Origin: Mangrovimonas sp. ST2L15 | GTDB taxonomy: Bacteria; Bacteroidota; Bacteroidia; Flavobacteriales; Flavobacteriaceae | Length of the DNA stretch: 64,000 nt | Assembly (NCBI RefSeq): GCF_001280515.1 | Contig: NZ_LBIQ01000030.1 | Location: 1,382,501 to 1,446,500 of the forward strand | Direction: 5' to 3' | In this document: positions 8,235 to 16,308 of the stretch, piece after piece | Layout of the letters: each line of letters starts with the position of its first letter | Position numbering within the stretch: the stretch's first letter is position 1 | Notes under the pieces: model-generated | Seen by the model: the letters and a program-made list of their open reading frames with translations, nothing else | What the model was told of the DNA's origin: nothing | Database searches by the model: none | Program-made: the position numbers and the translations under genes

Positions 8235-8665
8235 TGAGAATACCAAGTATAGTCATCGTTCTTTTAATCTTTGCTACTGCTTGCAAAAGCAAGGAGACGG
8301 AAACACCAAAAGATAAAAAGGTCTATGATATGTATGAATTTTCAGAGATGGCTCTTTTGATGGAGCAAATGTATGGACATAATCAAAGAATCAAACAGGA
8401 AATTTTGGAGGGAAAAATTCCCACGACATTTCCTGTCGATTTTTTAAGAATTCACTCAGCAGAGATGACTAAGCCTGAGGAGCGTAATGCTAATTTTGAG
8501 GCATTTTCCAAAGTGTTTTTAGAAGCACAAAAGGAAATTTTTAATGATTCATCTAAAGTGTCTTTACCCGACAGGTTCAACACCATGGTAGATGCCTGTA
8601 TTTCATGTCATCAAACTTCATGTACGGGGCCAATTCCAAGGATCAATAAATTGCGTATCCAATAG
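8234..8665 (+). CDS. Lipoprotein with a single CxxCH haem-binding motif
   Basis: This 143-residue protein has a lipobox Cys at 17 (LIFATAC). Near the C terminus is CISCH (residues 122-126), the covalent haem c attachment motif, followed by a third cysteine in HQTSC. The rest is predicted mainly helical with scattered Met and His residues, a layout reminiscent of cytochrome c'-type proteins, in which the haem motif is C-terminal. I do not recognise a named family. It overlaps the DUF4920 gene by one base and is followed after one base by mnmD. A role in envelope electron transfer is inferred. Confidence 0.7.
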   Translation: MRIPSIVIVLLIFATACKSKETETPKDKKVYDMYEFSEMALLMEQMYGHNQRIKQEILEGKIPTTFPVDFLRIHSAEMTKPEERNANFEAFSKVFLEAQKEIFNDSSKVSLPDRFNTMVDACISCHQTSCTGPIPRINKLRIQ

Positions 8666-8666
8666 T

Positions 8667-9374
8667 TTGAAACGTCAAATAATTACAACGGGTGACGGTT
8701 CAAAAACCATTCAAATTGAAGAGTGGAATGAGCAGTATCATTCTGTCCATGGCGCCATTCAAGAGGCAAAGCACGTTTTTTTAAAGCATGGTTTACATTA
8801 TTTTTTAGATCAGGGACAAGTTGTAAATGATGGCGGTAAAACCCTTTCTCAAAATGTTTCGATTTTAGAAATAGGTTTTGGTACGGGTTTGAATGCGTTT
8901 TTGACACTTTTGGAATCAAGGTCCAATAATTTACTTATTGATTACGTAGGGATTGAAGCTTATCCAGTTTCTGAAACTGAAATTTTAGAATTAAATTATC
9001 CAGATCAACTTCAATCAAAAAAAGGTTCAGATTTATACGAAAGGTTGCATCAAGTATCATGGGAGAAACCTCATTTAATTACTTCAGGTTTTCAACTCAC
9101 CAAAATTCAAAAATTCTTTCATCAGATCACATTTAAGGAAACATTTGATATTATTTACTTTGATGCCTTTGGGTCTCGGGTTCAGCCCGAATTGTGGACG
9201 GAGTCAATTTTTGAAATAATGTTTTTAGCATTAAAAAGCGGTGGAGTTTTGGTCACTTATTCGGCAAAAGGTTCTGTGAGAAGAGCTATGCTAGCTGTAG
9301 GGTTTTTGGTCGAAAAATTACCCGGTCCACCAGGAAAACGAGAAATGCTAAGAGCGGTCAAACCTTTTTCTTGA
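8667..9374 (+). CDS. mnmD: tRNA (5-methylaminomethyl-2-thiouridine)(34)-methyltransferase MnmD
   Basis: The chain starts KRQIITTGDGSKTIQI and continues with EWNEQYHSVHGAIQEAKHVF, the characteristic MnmD/MnmC1 opening. ILEIGFGTGLNAFL is the SAM-binding motif I, and FDIIYFDAFGSRVQPELWT the motif with the catalytic-site Asp and the family-specific PELW. It methylates the wobble uridine modification in tRNA. The frame is open back to an ATG at 8592 inside the previous gene, but homology begins at the TTG at 8667, one base after the upstream stop. TTG is therefore the likely start (236 residues). Confidence 0.9.
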   Translation: MKRQIITTGDGSKTIQIEEWNEQYHSVHGAIQEAKHVFLKHGLHYFLDQGQVVNDGGKTLSQNVSILEIGFGTGLNAFLTLLESRSNNLLIDYVGIEAYPVSETEILELNYPDQLQSKKGSDLYERLHQVSWEKPHLITSGFQLTKIQKFFHQITFKETFDIIYFDAFGSRVQPELWTESIFEIMFLALKSGGVLVTYSAKGSVRRAMLAVGFLVEKLPGPPGKREMLRAVKPFS

Positions 9375-9465
9375 ATTTTTTTTGAATAGATTATTTTCTG
9401 TTAAAAGTTTCAAATAGTCGTGTTAAACCTAAATTAAATGATACAAGTATACTCTTACAAATATG

Positions 9466-9473
9466 TACCTTTG
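9466..9473 (+). promoter_or_regulatory. Bacteroidota -7 promoter box for the TIGR01777 gene
   Basis: TACCTTTG fits TANNTTTG and sits 20 bases before the ATG at 9494. No clear -33 element is seen. Confidence 0.4.
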
Positions 9474-9493
9474 TTGATATATATTGAGAGTTT

Positions 9494-10399
9494 ATGAGGG
9501 TTTTAATTACAGGAGCGACTGGTTTAGTGGGGAAGGAGATAGTAAAAAAATGTCTTGAGAATGATATTTCCGTTCATTATTTGACAACTTCAAAACATAA
9601 ACTTCAAAATCAAAAAAATTATAAAGGCTTTTACTGGAATCCTTCCAAAAATGAATTGGATGCAGGTTGTTTTGATGGTGTTGATGCCATAATCAATCTT
9701 GCTGGTGCCACTATTGGAAGTCGATGGACCAAAAGCAACAAACAAGCTATTTTAGAGAGTAGGACCCAGAGTCTCCATGTTTTGAAGGAGGCCCTGTCAA
9801 AACAAGATCATTTAATTAGCCACCTTATTTCAGCCAGTGCTATTGGAATTTATAAGGATTCCTTGACCAAATATTATGAAGAAGGATGCAACCATTTATC
9901 AGATAATTTTCTAGGGATGGTTGTTAAGAATTGGGAAGCAGCTGCAGATGAATTCATGGATTTAGGAATAGCCGTTGCAAAAGTAAGAATCGGGTTAGTA
10001 CTCGATACTAACTCTGGAGCCTTACCGCAAATGTTAAAGCCAATTAAGTATGGTTTGGGCGCTGTTTTTGGTAAAGGCAATCAATGGCAATCTTGGATTC
10101 ATATTGAAGATTTGGCTGATATTTTTGTTTTTATTTTAAGAGAAGAATTACATGGGATATATAATGGAGTAGCTCCAAACCCCGTCACCAATCACGAACT
10201 AACACATTCTATCGCTAATGTTTTAGATAGGCCATTATGGTTGCCAAATATTCCTAAAGTTTTGATGAAAACAATCCTTGGAGAAATGCATATACTATTG
10301 TTTGAGAGCCAAAGGGTGAGTAGTAAAAAAATAGAAGAAAGAGGTTTTGAATTTAGTTTTCCAAATTTAAATCCAGCACTTCAGGATTTGTTAAAATAA
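9494..10399 (+). CDS. TIGR01777-family NAD(P)-binding epimerase-like protein
   Basis: This 301-residue extended short-chain dehydrogenase-like protein begins MRVLITGATGLVGKEIV, with a GxxGxxG nucleotide-binding motif at residues 7-13. It continues with INLAGATIGSRWT and the conserved ISASAIGIY segment where the catalytic Tyr lies. It also has KVRIGLVLD and WIHIEDLADIFVFIL, all typical of TIGR01777/YfcH proteins. The C-terminal DUF1731-like tail (FESQRVSSKKIEERGFEF) is present. The substrate is unknown. It converges on the YceI gene at a shared terminator. Confidence 0.9.
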   Translation: MRVLITGATGLVGKEIVKKCLENDISVHYLTTSKHKLQNQKNYKGFYWNPSKNELDAGCFDGVDAIINLAGATIGSRWTKSNKQAILESRTQSLHVLKEALSKQDHLISHLISASAIGIYKDSLTKYYEEGCNHLSDNFLGMVVKNWEAAADEFMDLGIAVAKVRIGLVLDTNSGALPQMLKPIKYGLGAVFGKGNQWQSWIHIEDLADIFVFILREELHGIYNGVAPNPVTNHELTHSIANVLDRPLWLPNIPKVLMKTILGEMHILLFESQRVSSKKIEERGFEFSFPNLNPALQDLLK

Positions 10400-10401
10400 A
10401 G

Positions 10402-10425
10402 AAGCCAGCTATAAAGCTGGCTTTT
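10402..10425. terminator. Bidirectional terminator
   Basis: Bases 10402-10410 pair with 10415-10423 (9 base pairs, ATAA loop), with T-rich flank on the plus strand. It lies between convergent genes. Confidence 0.8.
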
Positions 10426-10448
10426 CTTCTAAATTTATATAAAATGTA

Positions 10449-11102
10449 TTAAGACTTATTAGCAGTTAAGCTAATTTTTAACTCTACATCATCGTTGATA
10501 AATTTATCTCCTAAATCATCAAAAAATGATTTAGAGCCATATTTTACATTCCACTTAGAACGATCAATGCTGAAAGTTTCACTAGTTAAAGTCACGCTAT
10601 CTTCAGTTTCATTCAAAGTAACTGGAATTGTAATGTTATTAGTAGCATCTTTCATTTTTAAATTTCCAGAAAGCATTAAGGCACCATCTTTTTTCTCAGA
10701 TCCTGTTACAGTGAATTCTGAAGTTGGGAATGCTTCAACATCAAAGAAGTCTGCACTTTTCAAGTGACCAGTTAACTTTCCGTTCATTTCATCATCTGCA
10801 GGAATATCATTAACTTCCAAAGATCCCATGTCTACCTTGAAAGTTCCGCTTTCAACCAATCCGTCTTTAACAGTTAAAACACCACTTTCTAGAGCAATAG
10901 CTCCATGGTGCGATCCGGTTGGTTTGAAACCTTTCCAAGTAATGGTAGAGGCAGTAGTATCTACGGTATATTCAGTTGAAACGACAGTTGCTTCGGCTGT
11001 TTCTTCGGCTGCTGTAGTCTCTGCTTCTTTTGCTTTTTTACATCCAACAATAGCCATGGTAATAGCCACTACCATTAATACATTTAAAATTCGGTTTTTC
11101 AT
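10449..11102 (-). CDS. YceI-family lipoprotein
   Basis: This 217-residue protein has a lipobox (VVAITMAIVGC, Cys 21) and an Ala/Glu/Thr-rich linker to about residue 45. The YceI lipocalin-like domain follows: YTVDTTASTITWKGFKPTGSHHGAI at the first strands, the central LTGHLKSADFFDVEAFPTSEF motif, and FSIDRSKWNVKYGSKSFFDDLGDKFINDDVEL at the end. YceI domains bind long isoprenoid lipids; the role in Bacteroidota is not established. It is a single gene, divergent from grpE-dnaJ. Confidence 0.92.
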   Translation of the reverse strand: MKNRILNVLMVVAITMAIVGCKKAKEAETTAAEETAEATVVSTEYTVDTTASTITWKGFKPTGSHHGAIALESGVLTVKDGLVESGTFKVDMGSLEVNDIPADDEMNGKLTGHLKSADFFDVEAFPTSEFTVTGSEKKDGALMLSGNLKMKDATNNITIPVTLNETEDSVTLTSETFSIDRSKWNVKYGSKSFFDDLGDKFINDDVELKISLTANKS

Positions 11103-11191
11103 AATACAGGTTTTGTTTTAGTGTTAAGTGTAAAAGTAAACATTGGTCAATAATTTTTACATAAAAAAATATTAAAATTCTTTGGTGACAT

Positions 11192-11224
11192 TTTGACATT
11201 TTTCCAATAATGGCAGTACTTTTG
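11192..11224 (+). promoter_or_regulatory. Bacteroidota promoter for grpE-dnaJ
   Basis: TTTG at 11192-11195, a 21-base spacer, then TACTTTTG at 11217-11224. Both elements fit the housekeeping sigma consensus of Bacteroidota. It lies 37 bases before the grpE start. Confidence 0.65.
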
Positions 11225-11261
11225 CCAAACTAATTTGAGAATTTAACGTTGAGTTAGAACC

Positions 11262-11807
11262 ATGAGCAAGAAAGATAAAAAAGCTAAAGATTTGACAGAT
11301 AATCAAGTGGAAGAACAAAATGTGGCCACAGAACAAGTAGAGCAAGCTTCAGAAATTTCTACAGAAGAAAAACTCCAAGAAGAGTTGAAGTTAGAAAAAG
11401 ATAAGTTTTTAAGGTTGTTTGCAGAGTTTGAAAATTATAAAAGACGTACTTCCAAAGAGCGAATTGAACTTTTCAAGACAGCTAGTCAGGATGTGATGGT
11501 GGCCTTGTTGCCAGTTCTTGATGATTTTGAGAGGGCTTATAATGAAATTGCAAAAACCGAGGAAAAAGAACTTCTCAAAGGAGTCGAATTGATTAACAAC
11601 AAACTTAGAAACGTCCTTAAAGGGAAAGGTTTGATGGAAATTGAACTTAACCAGGGAGATGATTTCAATGCGGATGATCACGAAGCGGTTACTCAAATAC
11701 CAGCCCCATCAGACGATTTGAAAGGAAAAATCATTGATGTTGTTGAAAAGGGATATAAATTAGGTGATAAGGTAATTAGATTTCCTAAAGTTGTAACTGG
11801 AAAATAA
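11262..11807 (+). CDS. grpE: Nucleotide exchange factor GrpE
   Basis: This 181-residue protein has an acidic, Gln/Glu-rich N terminus and a long coiled-coil helix (about residues 35-85, LQEELKLEKDKFLRLFAEFENYKRR). The GrpE core has ASQDVMVALLPVLDDFERA, then LNQGDDFNADDHEAVTQIP and GYKLGDKVIRFPKVVTGK, the conserved beta-wing end. It works as a dimer that releases ADP from DnaK in protein folding. dnaJ starts 3 bases downstream. dnaK is not in the window. Confidence 0.96.
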   Translation: MSKKDKKAKDLTDNQVEEQNVATEQVEQASEISTEEKLQEELKLEKDKFLRLFAEFENYKRRTSKERIELFKTASQDVMVALLPVLDDFERAYNEIAKTEEKELLKGVELINNKLRNVLKGKGLMEIELNQGDDFNADDHEAVTQIPAPSDDLKGKIIDVVEKGYKLGDKVIRFPKVVTGK

Positions 11808-11810
11808 GAT

Positions 11811-12938
11811 ATGGCAAAGAGAGATTATTACGAAATATTAGGAATAGATAAAAGTGCCAATGCCTCTGAGATAAAGAAGGCATATAGAAAGATGGCCTTA
11901 AAATATCACCCAGATAAAAATCCGGATGACAAGGATGCTGAGGCCAAATTTAAAGAGGCTGCAGAAGCTTATGAAGTTTTGAGTGATGCTGATAAAAAGG
12001 CCAAGTATGATCAGTTTGGACATCAGGCATTTGACGGTGCAGGCGGATTTGGCTCTGGAGGTATGAATATGGATGATATCTTTAGTCAATTTGGAGATAT
12101 TTTTGGAGGAGCTTTTGGGGGTGGAGGTTTTTCTGGTTTCTCTGGATTTGGAGGAGGTCAGCAAGTAAGGCGAGTAAAAGGAAGTAACCTAAGAATTCGC
12201 GTTAAGCTTACTCTGGAAGAAATAGCCAATGGTGTAGAAAAGAAAGTTAAGGTTAAAAGGAAAGTTCAAGCTAAAGGAACCACATATAAAACTTGTGGAA
12301 CTTGTAATGGTTCTGGGCAAGTTACTAGAATAACCAATACCATTTTAGGTAGAATGCAAACAGCTACCACTTGTAACGTTTGTGGTGGTGCAGGTCAAGT
12401 TATTGATAAAAAGCCTTCAGAAGCAGATGCTCACGGTATGATTGTTAAGGAAGAAACCGTAGCCATTAAAATACCTGCGGGAGTTGTAGACGGAATGCAG
12501 TTAAAAGTTTCTGGAAAAGGGAATGAAGCTCCAGGAAATGGAATTGCTGGTGATTTGTTAGTAGCCATTGAAGAAGCTAGACATGAAACCTTGCAACGTG
12601 AAGGGGATAATCTTCATTACGACTTGTATGTTAGTTTGCCAGATGCGGTCTTGGGTACATCTAAGGAGATAGACACCGTGACAGGTAAGGTGCGTATCAA
12701 AATTGAAGCAGGAGTACAATCTGGGAAGATTTTGAGATTGAGGGGAAAAGGAATTCCTAGCATCAATGGATATGGCAAAGGAGATTTATTGGTGCATGTC
12801 AATGTTTGGACTCCAAAGAATCTGAATAAACAGCAGAAAGAGTTTTTTGAATCCATGAAGGATGATGAAAACTTCACTCCTAAGCCAGAAAGTGGTGATA
12901 AATCATTTTTTGAAAAGGTAAAAGACATGTTTTCTTAA
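11811..12938 (+). CDS. dnaJ: Chaperone DnaJ with a reduced zinc-finger domain
   Basis: This 375-residue co-chaperone has a J domain at residues 1-70 with HPD at 33-35, which stimulates DnaK ATPase. A Gly/Phe-rich linker spans about 76-117. The zinc region has only two CxxCxGxG motifs (CGTCNGSG at 162-169 and CNVCGGAG at 188-195), where the classical protein has four, so a single zinc site is expected. The C-terminal substrate-binding barrels follow ([30 protein letters not shown]). The two-motif form looks typical of flavobacterial DnaJ rather than a local deletion, since the flanking sequence reads smoothly. It ends at a strong terminator. Confidence 0.95.
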   Translation: MAKRDYYEILGIDKSANASEIKKAYRKMALKYHPDKNPDDKDAEAKFKEAAEAYEVLSDADKKAKYDQFGHQAFDGAGGFGSGGMNMDDIFSQFGDIFGGAFGGGGFSGFSGFGGGQQVRRVKGSNLRIRVKLTLEEIANGVEKKVKVKRKVQAKGTTYKTCGTCNGSGQVTRITNTILGRMQTATTCNVCGGAGQVIDKKPSEADAHGMIVKEETVAIKIPAGVVDGMQLKVSGKGNEAPGNGIAGDLLVAIEEARHETLQREGDNLHYDLYVSLPDAVLGTSKEIDTVTGKVRIKIEAGVQSGKILRLRGKGIPSINGYGKGDLLVHVNVWTPKNLNKQQKEFFESMKDDENFTPKPESGDKSFFEKVKDMFS

Positions 12939-12960
12939 AGGAAATTGAAATAGAAATAAA

Positions 12961-12988
12961 AAAAGCCACAACTACTTGTGGCTTTTTT
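12961..12988 (+). terminator. dnaJ terminator
   Basis: Bases 12961-12971 pair with 12976-12986 (11 base pairs, CTAC loop), followed by T residues. Confidence 0.88.
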
Positions 12989-13041
12989 ATTTTATAAGGG
13001 ATAAAATTATAATAATTAAATATTTATTTATAAAAAAGTAC

Positions 13042-13049
13042 TATATTTG
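13042..13049 (+). promoter_or_regulatory. -7 promoter box preceding candidate small RNA
   Basis: TATATTTG matches TANNTTTG in full. The -33 region is AT-rich without a TTG. About 85 bases downstream a second terminator closes the interval before any gene begins. Confidence 0.45.
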
Positions 13050-13053
13050 GTTT

Positions 13054-13140
13054 ATCACTATTTCTAAATAATAGTGGTATTTTTCTTTTTCATAGCAATT
13101 TTTTCCCATCCTTGAATTTATTTAAGGGTGGGTTTTGTTT
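13054..13140 (+). ncRNA. Candidate small RNA between dnaJ and the ABC exporter operon
   Basis: The 304-base gap 12939-13242 holds, after the dnaJ terminator, a -7 box (13042-13049). A hairpin follows (13054-13062 with 13070-13078). A pyrimidine-rich stretch comes next, then a 12-base-pair hairpin (13105-13116 with 13121-13132, TTTA loop) that ends in TTTTGTTTT. No ORF of meaningful length lies inside. Promoter, structured body and intrinsic terminator together suggest an independent transcript of about 85 nt. It could instead be the attenuated leader of the exporter operon. I recognise no Rfam family. Confidence 0.4.
13105..13140 (+). terminator. Terminator hairpin closing the candidate small RNA
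   Basis: A 12-base-pair stem with two G-T pairs and a TTTA loop, followed by TTTTGTTTT. It lies 103 bases before the ABC ATPase gene and far beyond the dnaJ terminator. Confidence 0.7.
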
Positions 13141-13242
13141 TAAGGGTTTTCCCTATATTAAACTCAAATTAGGGAGTAAACCTTTAGTAGTTTTAATATA
13201 TTTACACAATCGATTAGCTTTAGCTTTTAATGATATAATTTT

Positions 13243-14175
13243 ATGGATAACTTATTAGAAACGCATGCAGTTTCTAAAAAATTTGGAAATTTTACAGCAC
13301 TTAATGAAGTTTCCATTTCTGTTCCAAAAGGAAGCGTATTTGGGTTACTTGGTCCAAACGGAGCAGGAAAAACCACCCTAATAAGAATTATTAATCAAAT
13401 TACCATGCCTGATACTGGAAAGGTGATTTTAGATGGAGAACCTCTAAAAAACCATCATATTCAGGATATTGGTTATTTGCCAGAAGAGCGTGGGTTGTAC
13501 AAGTCCATGAAAGTTGGTGAACAAGCCATGTATTTGGCAAGACTTAAGGGGTTAAGTAAAGCTGAGGCCAAAGAAAGGCTTCAATATTGGTTTGATAGAT
13601 TGGAAATTCATGGCTGGTGGAACAAAAAAATCCAGGAGCTTTCAAAAGGGATGGCTCAAAAGGTGCAGTTTGTAGTAACTGTATTGCACAATCCCAAATT
13701 ACTCATTTTTGATGAACCATTTTCTGGATTTGATCCCATAAACGCCAATTTAATAAAAGATGAAATCTTGAGGTTGAAGGAAAATGGATCTACTGTAATT
13801 TTTTCAACACACCGCATGGAATCAGTTGAGGAATTATGTGATCACATTGCCTTAATTCACAAGTCCAATAAAATTTTGGATGGCCCATTGACGGAAATTA
13901 AGAGAACCTTTAAGAGTAACATCTATGAGGTAGGTATAAAGAGTCAAAATGATGTAGTTTTAGAGCAAGAACTTGCCTCCAAGTTTGAACTTTCCAAAGC
14001 AAATTTTAAAACCCTAGGAGAGGAGTTAAAACTAAATGTAAAACTTAACGCCGATGAATCAGCAAATGATTTGTTGAGATATTTAACTTCTAGAGGTGAA
14101 GTTTCTCATTTTGTTGAGCTTATTCCAAGTGCTAACGATATTTTTATTCAAGCGGTTAAAAATACCAAAATATGA
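13243..14175 (+). CDS. ABC transporter ATP-binding protein (NatA-like)
   Basis: This 310-residue ATPase has Walker A GPNGAGKT at residues 37-44. The signature is LSKGM at 133-137, in place of LSGGQ as is usual for ABC-2 exporters of the NatA group. Walker B LLIFDEP is at 153-159, with an H-loop His in STHRME. Residues 220-310 form the DUF4162-type C-terminal extension. It couples ATP hydrolysis to the permease encoded next, with which it overlaps by 4 bases (ATGA). It is the first gene of a five-gene operon (13243-18376). The exported substrate is unknown; NatAB homologues export sodium, but that is not proven here. Confidence 0.92.
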   Translation: MDNLLETHAVSKKFGNFTALNEVSISVPKGSVFGLLGPNGAGKTTLIRIINQITMPDTGKVILDGEPLKNHHIQDIGYLPEERGLYKSMKVGEQAMYLARLKGLSKAEAKERLQYWFDRLEIHGWWNKKIQELSKGMAQKVQFVVTVLHNPKLLIFDEPFSGFDPINANLIKDEILRLKENGSTVIFSTHRMESVEELCDHIALIHKSNKILDGPLTEIKRTFKSNIYEVGIKSQNDVVLEQELASKFELSKANFKTLGEELKLNVKLNADESANDLLRYLTSRGEVSHFVELIPSANDIFIQAVKNTKI

Positions 14176-15482
14176 ACCACTTACCATTAATCATACAACG
14201 TGAATACCTTAACAAGGTTAGGAATAAATCGTTTATAGTGATGACCATTTTGAGTCCTATCATTATGATTATTTTGGTTGCCTTTGTTGCTTATTTATCA
14301 CAATTAAATAACAATAAGGAACGAACTATCGTCGTATTGGATGAATCTGGTTTTTTGGAGGATGCTTTTCAGTCTACCGACAATACTACTTATAAATTTA
14401 TAGATGATCTTTCCCTCGATGAAGCAAAACGAGATACTGAAGCTAATGGAGATTATGGTCTTCTTTATATTGAGGATGTCGATGATTTCAATGAATTGGG
14501 AGAACATATAAAATTCTTTTCTACGGATTCACCTTCCTTGATGTTAATGTCTGATTTGGAAAACAACATCCAAAAGGAGCTTTCTGAGATGAAATTAATT
14601 GAGGAAGGAATTGATATTGATAAGATTAAGGAATCAAAACTAAGAGTAAATATTGCCCAAGAGAGTTTTGTGGGTGAAAAAACCTCTAAAATAGACAGTA
14701 TTGCTAAACTATTTTTTGGTTGTGCTGCTGGGTATCTCTTGTTCATGTTTATTATTATATATGGTAATATGATAATGAGAAGTGTGATAGAGGAAAAGAC
14801 CAATAGAATCATTGAAGTGATAATTTCATCTGTTAAGCCTACTCAATTGATGTTAGGAAAAATCATAGGGACTTCCTTGGCTGGTATAACCCAGTTTCTT
14901 ATTTGGCTTATCCTAGGGGGTGTTTTGGTTTCAATAGTTTCGGCTATTTTTGGAGTGGATGTTTTACAAACTCAGCCAGTAGACCAAGAAGCTATGAGAC
15001 AAGCCATGGAAAATACTAATTCTCCAGAGTTTCAATCAATAGTAATAGCAATTAACAACCTTCCTATTGGTAATCTTGTAGTAGCATTTCTATTGTTTTT
15101 TCTTGGAGGTTACTTGCTGTACAGTTCTCTGTATGCAGCCATTGGAGCAGCAGTTGATAGTGAAACAGATACCCAACAGTTTCTTTTGCCTATTTTGATG
15201 CCCCTCATCTTAGCAGTTTATATAGGTGTTTTTACGGTTATAGAAGATCCTCATGGGACTGTTTCAACCATATTTTCGTTCATTCCATTGACTTCTCCTG
15301 TAGTCATGTTAATGAGAATACCATTTGGCGTACCTATTTGGCAACAGCTACTTTCGTTTGGTTTATTGGTGGCTACTTTCCTTTTTGCAGTTTGGTTTGC
15401 ATCTAAAATTTACAGGGTTGGGATTTTAATGTATGGTAAAAAGCCTAGTTATAAAGAACTAATTAAATGGATTAGATATTAG
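14172..15482 (+). CDS. ABC-2 type transporter permease (NatB-like)
   Basis: This 436-residue membrane protein has one N-terminal helix (SFIVMTILSPIIMIILVAFVA), a large extracytoplasmic loop of about 140 residues, and five or six C-terminal helices starting near residue 180. The conserved VIEEKTNRIIEVIISSVKP segment, the coupling motif of the NatB/ABC-2 family, follows the second helix. It forms the export channel with the ATPase encoded upstream. The MscS gene begins one base after its stop. Confidence 0.9.
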   Translation: MNHLPLIIQREYLNKVRNKSFIVMTILSPIIMIILVAFVAYLSQLNNNKERTIVVLDESGFLEDAFQSTDNTTYKFIDDLSLDEAKRDTEANGDYGLLYIEDVDDFNELGEHIKFFSTDSPSLMLMSDLENNIQKELSEMKLIEEGIDIDKIKESKLRVNIAQESFVGEKTSKIDSIAKLFFGCAAGYLLFMFIIIYGNMIMRSVIEEKTNRIIEVIISSVKPTQLMLGKIIGTSLAGITQFLIWLILGGVLVSIVSAIFGVDVLQTQPVDQEAMRQAMENTNSPEFQSIVIAINNLPIGNLVVAFLLFFLGGYLLYSSLYAAIGAAVDSETDTQQFLLPILMPLILAVYIGVFTVIEDPHGTVSTIFSFIPLTSPVVMLMRIPFGVPIWQQLLSFGLLVATFLFAVWFASKIYRVGILMYGKKPSYKELIKWIRY

Positions 15483-15483
15483 A

Positions 15484-16308
15484 ATGAGGGATTTCCTTAA
15501 ATTTTTAAATAGAAATTTTGAATTAGGCAAAGACATTTCGCTAAGCTTGATGGATGTTATCATTGCGTGTATGGTGCTTTTAATGGCTACTATATTGTTG
15601 AACATCCTTAGAAAAATTATAACAAGGAACCTCCCCCTTGATGATAGCAAAAAATTTAAAGTTGTCTTTTCCTATGCGAGATGGCTTGTTTACATATTGA
15701 TTTTGCTAATCACTTTTCATATGATAGGTGTTAATGTGACGGGAATCTTTGCAGCATCGGCAGCTCTCTTAATAGGAATAGGTTTGGCACTTCAAACACT
15801 TTTTCAAGATATCATATCGGGAGTCTTCATTCTGGTAGATCAAACGGTTCATGTTGGTGATATTATAGAGATTGAAGATAAGGTGGGAAGAATTGAAGAA
15901 ATTAAATTACGTACAACTAGAGCTGTAACCATAGATAATAAGGTCTTGGTAATTCCAAACCATTTGTATTTGACCAATACCCTTTATAATTGGACCCAAA
16001 ATGGTACTACCACTAGGGAGTTTGTAACGGTAGGAGTCGCATACGGAAGTGATGTTCAGTTAGTTAAAAAACTTTTAATTCAAGCTGCAGAATCTTCACC
16101 AGATGTACTTCCAGATCCACCACCGACTGTGGTTTTTACAGATTTTGGAAGTAGTTCATTAGATTTTAAAGTAATATTTACACTTAATGATAGTTTTAAA
16201 GGGCAATTTCCAAGGAGTGAAATACGTTTTGAAATAGATAGATTGTTTAGACAACATAATATTACGATTCCTTTTCCGCAAAGGGATATACATATCATTA
16301 AACCATAA
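15484..16308 (+). CDS. Mechanosensitive channel, MscS family
   Basis: This 274-residue protein has three membrane helices. The pore helix segment AASAALLIGIGLALQTLFQDIISGVFIL (split by glycines, about residues 94-121) is followed by the beta domain (VGDIIEIEDKVGRIEEIKLRTTR and VLVIPN), both MscS hallmarks. It opens under membrane tension and releases solutes during hypo-osmotic shock. It sits third in the ABC-exporter operon. A second MscS gene is at 20833-21732. Confidence 0.93.
   Translation: MRDFLKFLNRNFELGKDISLSLMDVIIACMVLLMATILLNILRKIITRNLPLDDSKKFKVVFSYARWLVYILILLITFHMIGVNVTGIFAASAALLIGIGLALQTLFQDIISGVFILVDQTVHVGDIIEIEDKVGRIEEIKLRTTRAVTIDNKVLVIPNHLYLTNTLYNWTQNGTTTREFVTVGVAYGSDVQLVKKLLIQAAESSPDVLPDPPPTVVFTDFGSSSLDFKVIFTLNDSFKGQFPRSEIRFEIDRLFRQHNITIPFPQRDIHIIKP

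Noticed and set aside
8592-8666. ATG at 8592 as start of mnmD
   Set aside because: It lies inside the 3' end of the haem-lipoprotein gene, and the extra 25 residues do not look like MnmD; family similarity begins at the TTG at 8667.
10495-11121. Plus-strand ORFs of 90-97 codons opposite the YceI gene
   Set aside because: They mirror the coding strand of a clear YceI protein and have no independent start context or motif.
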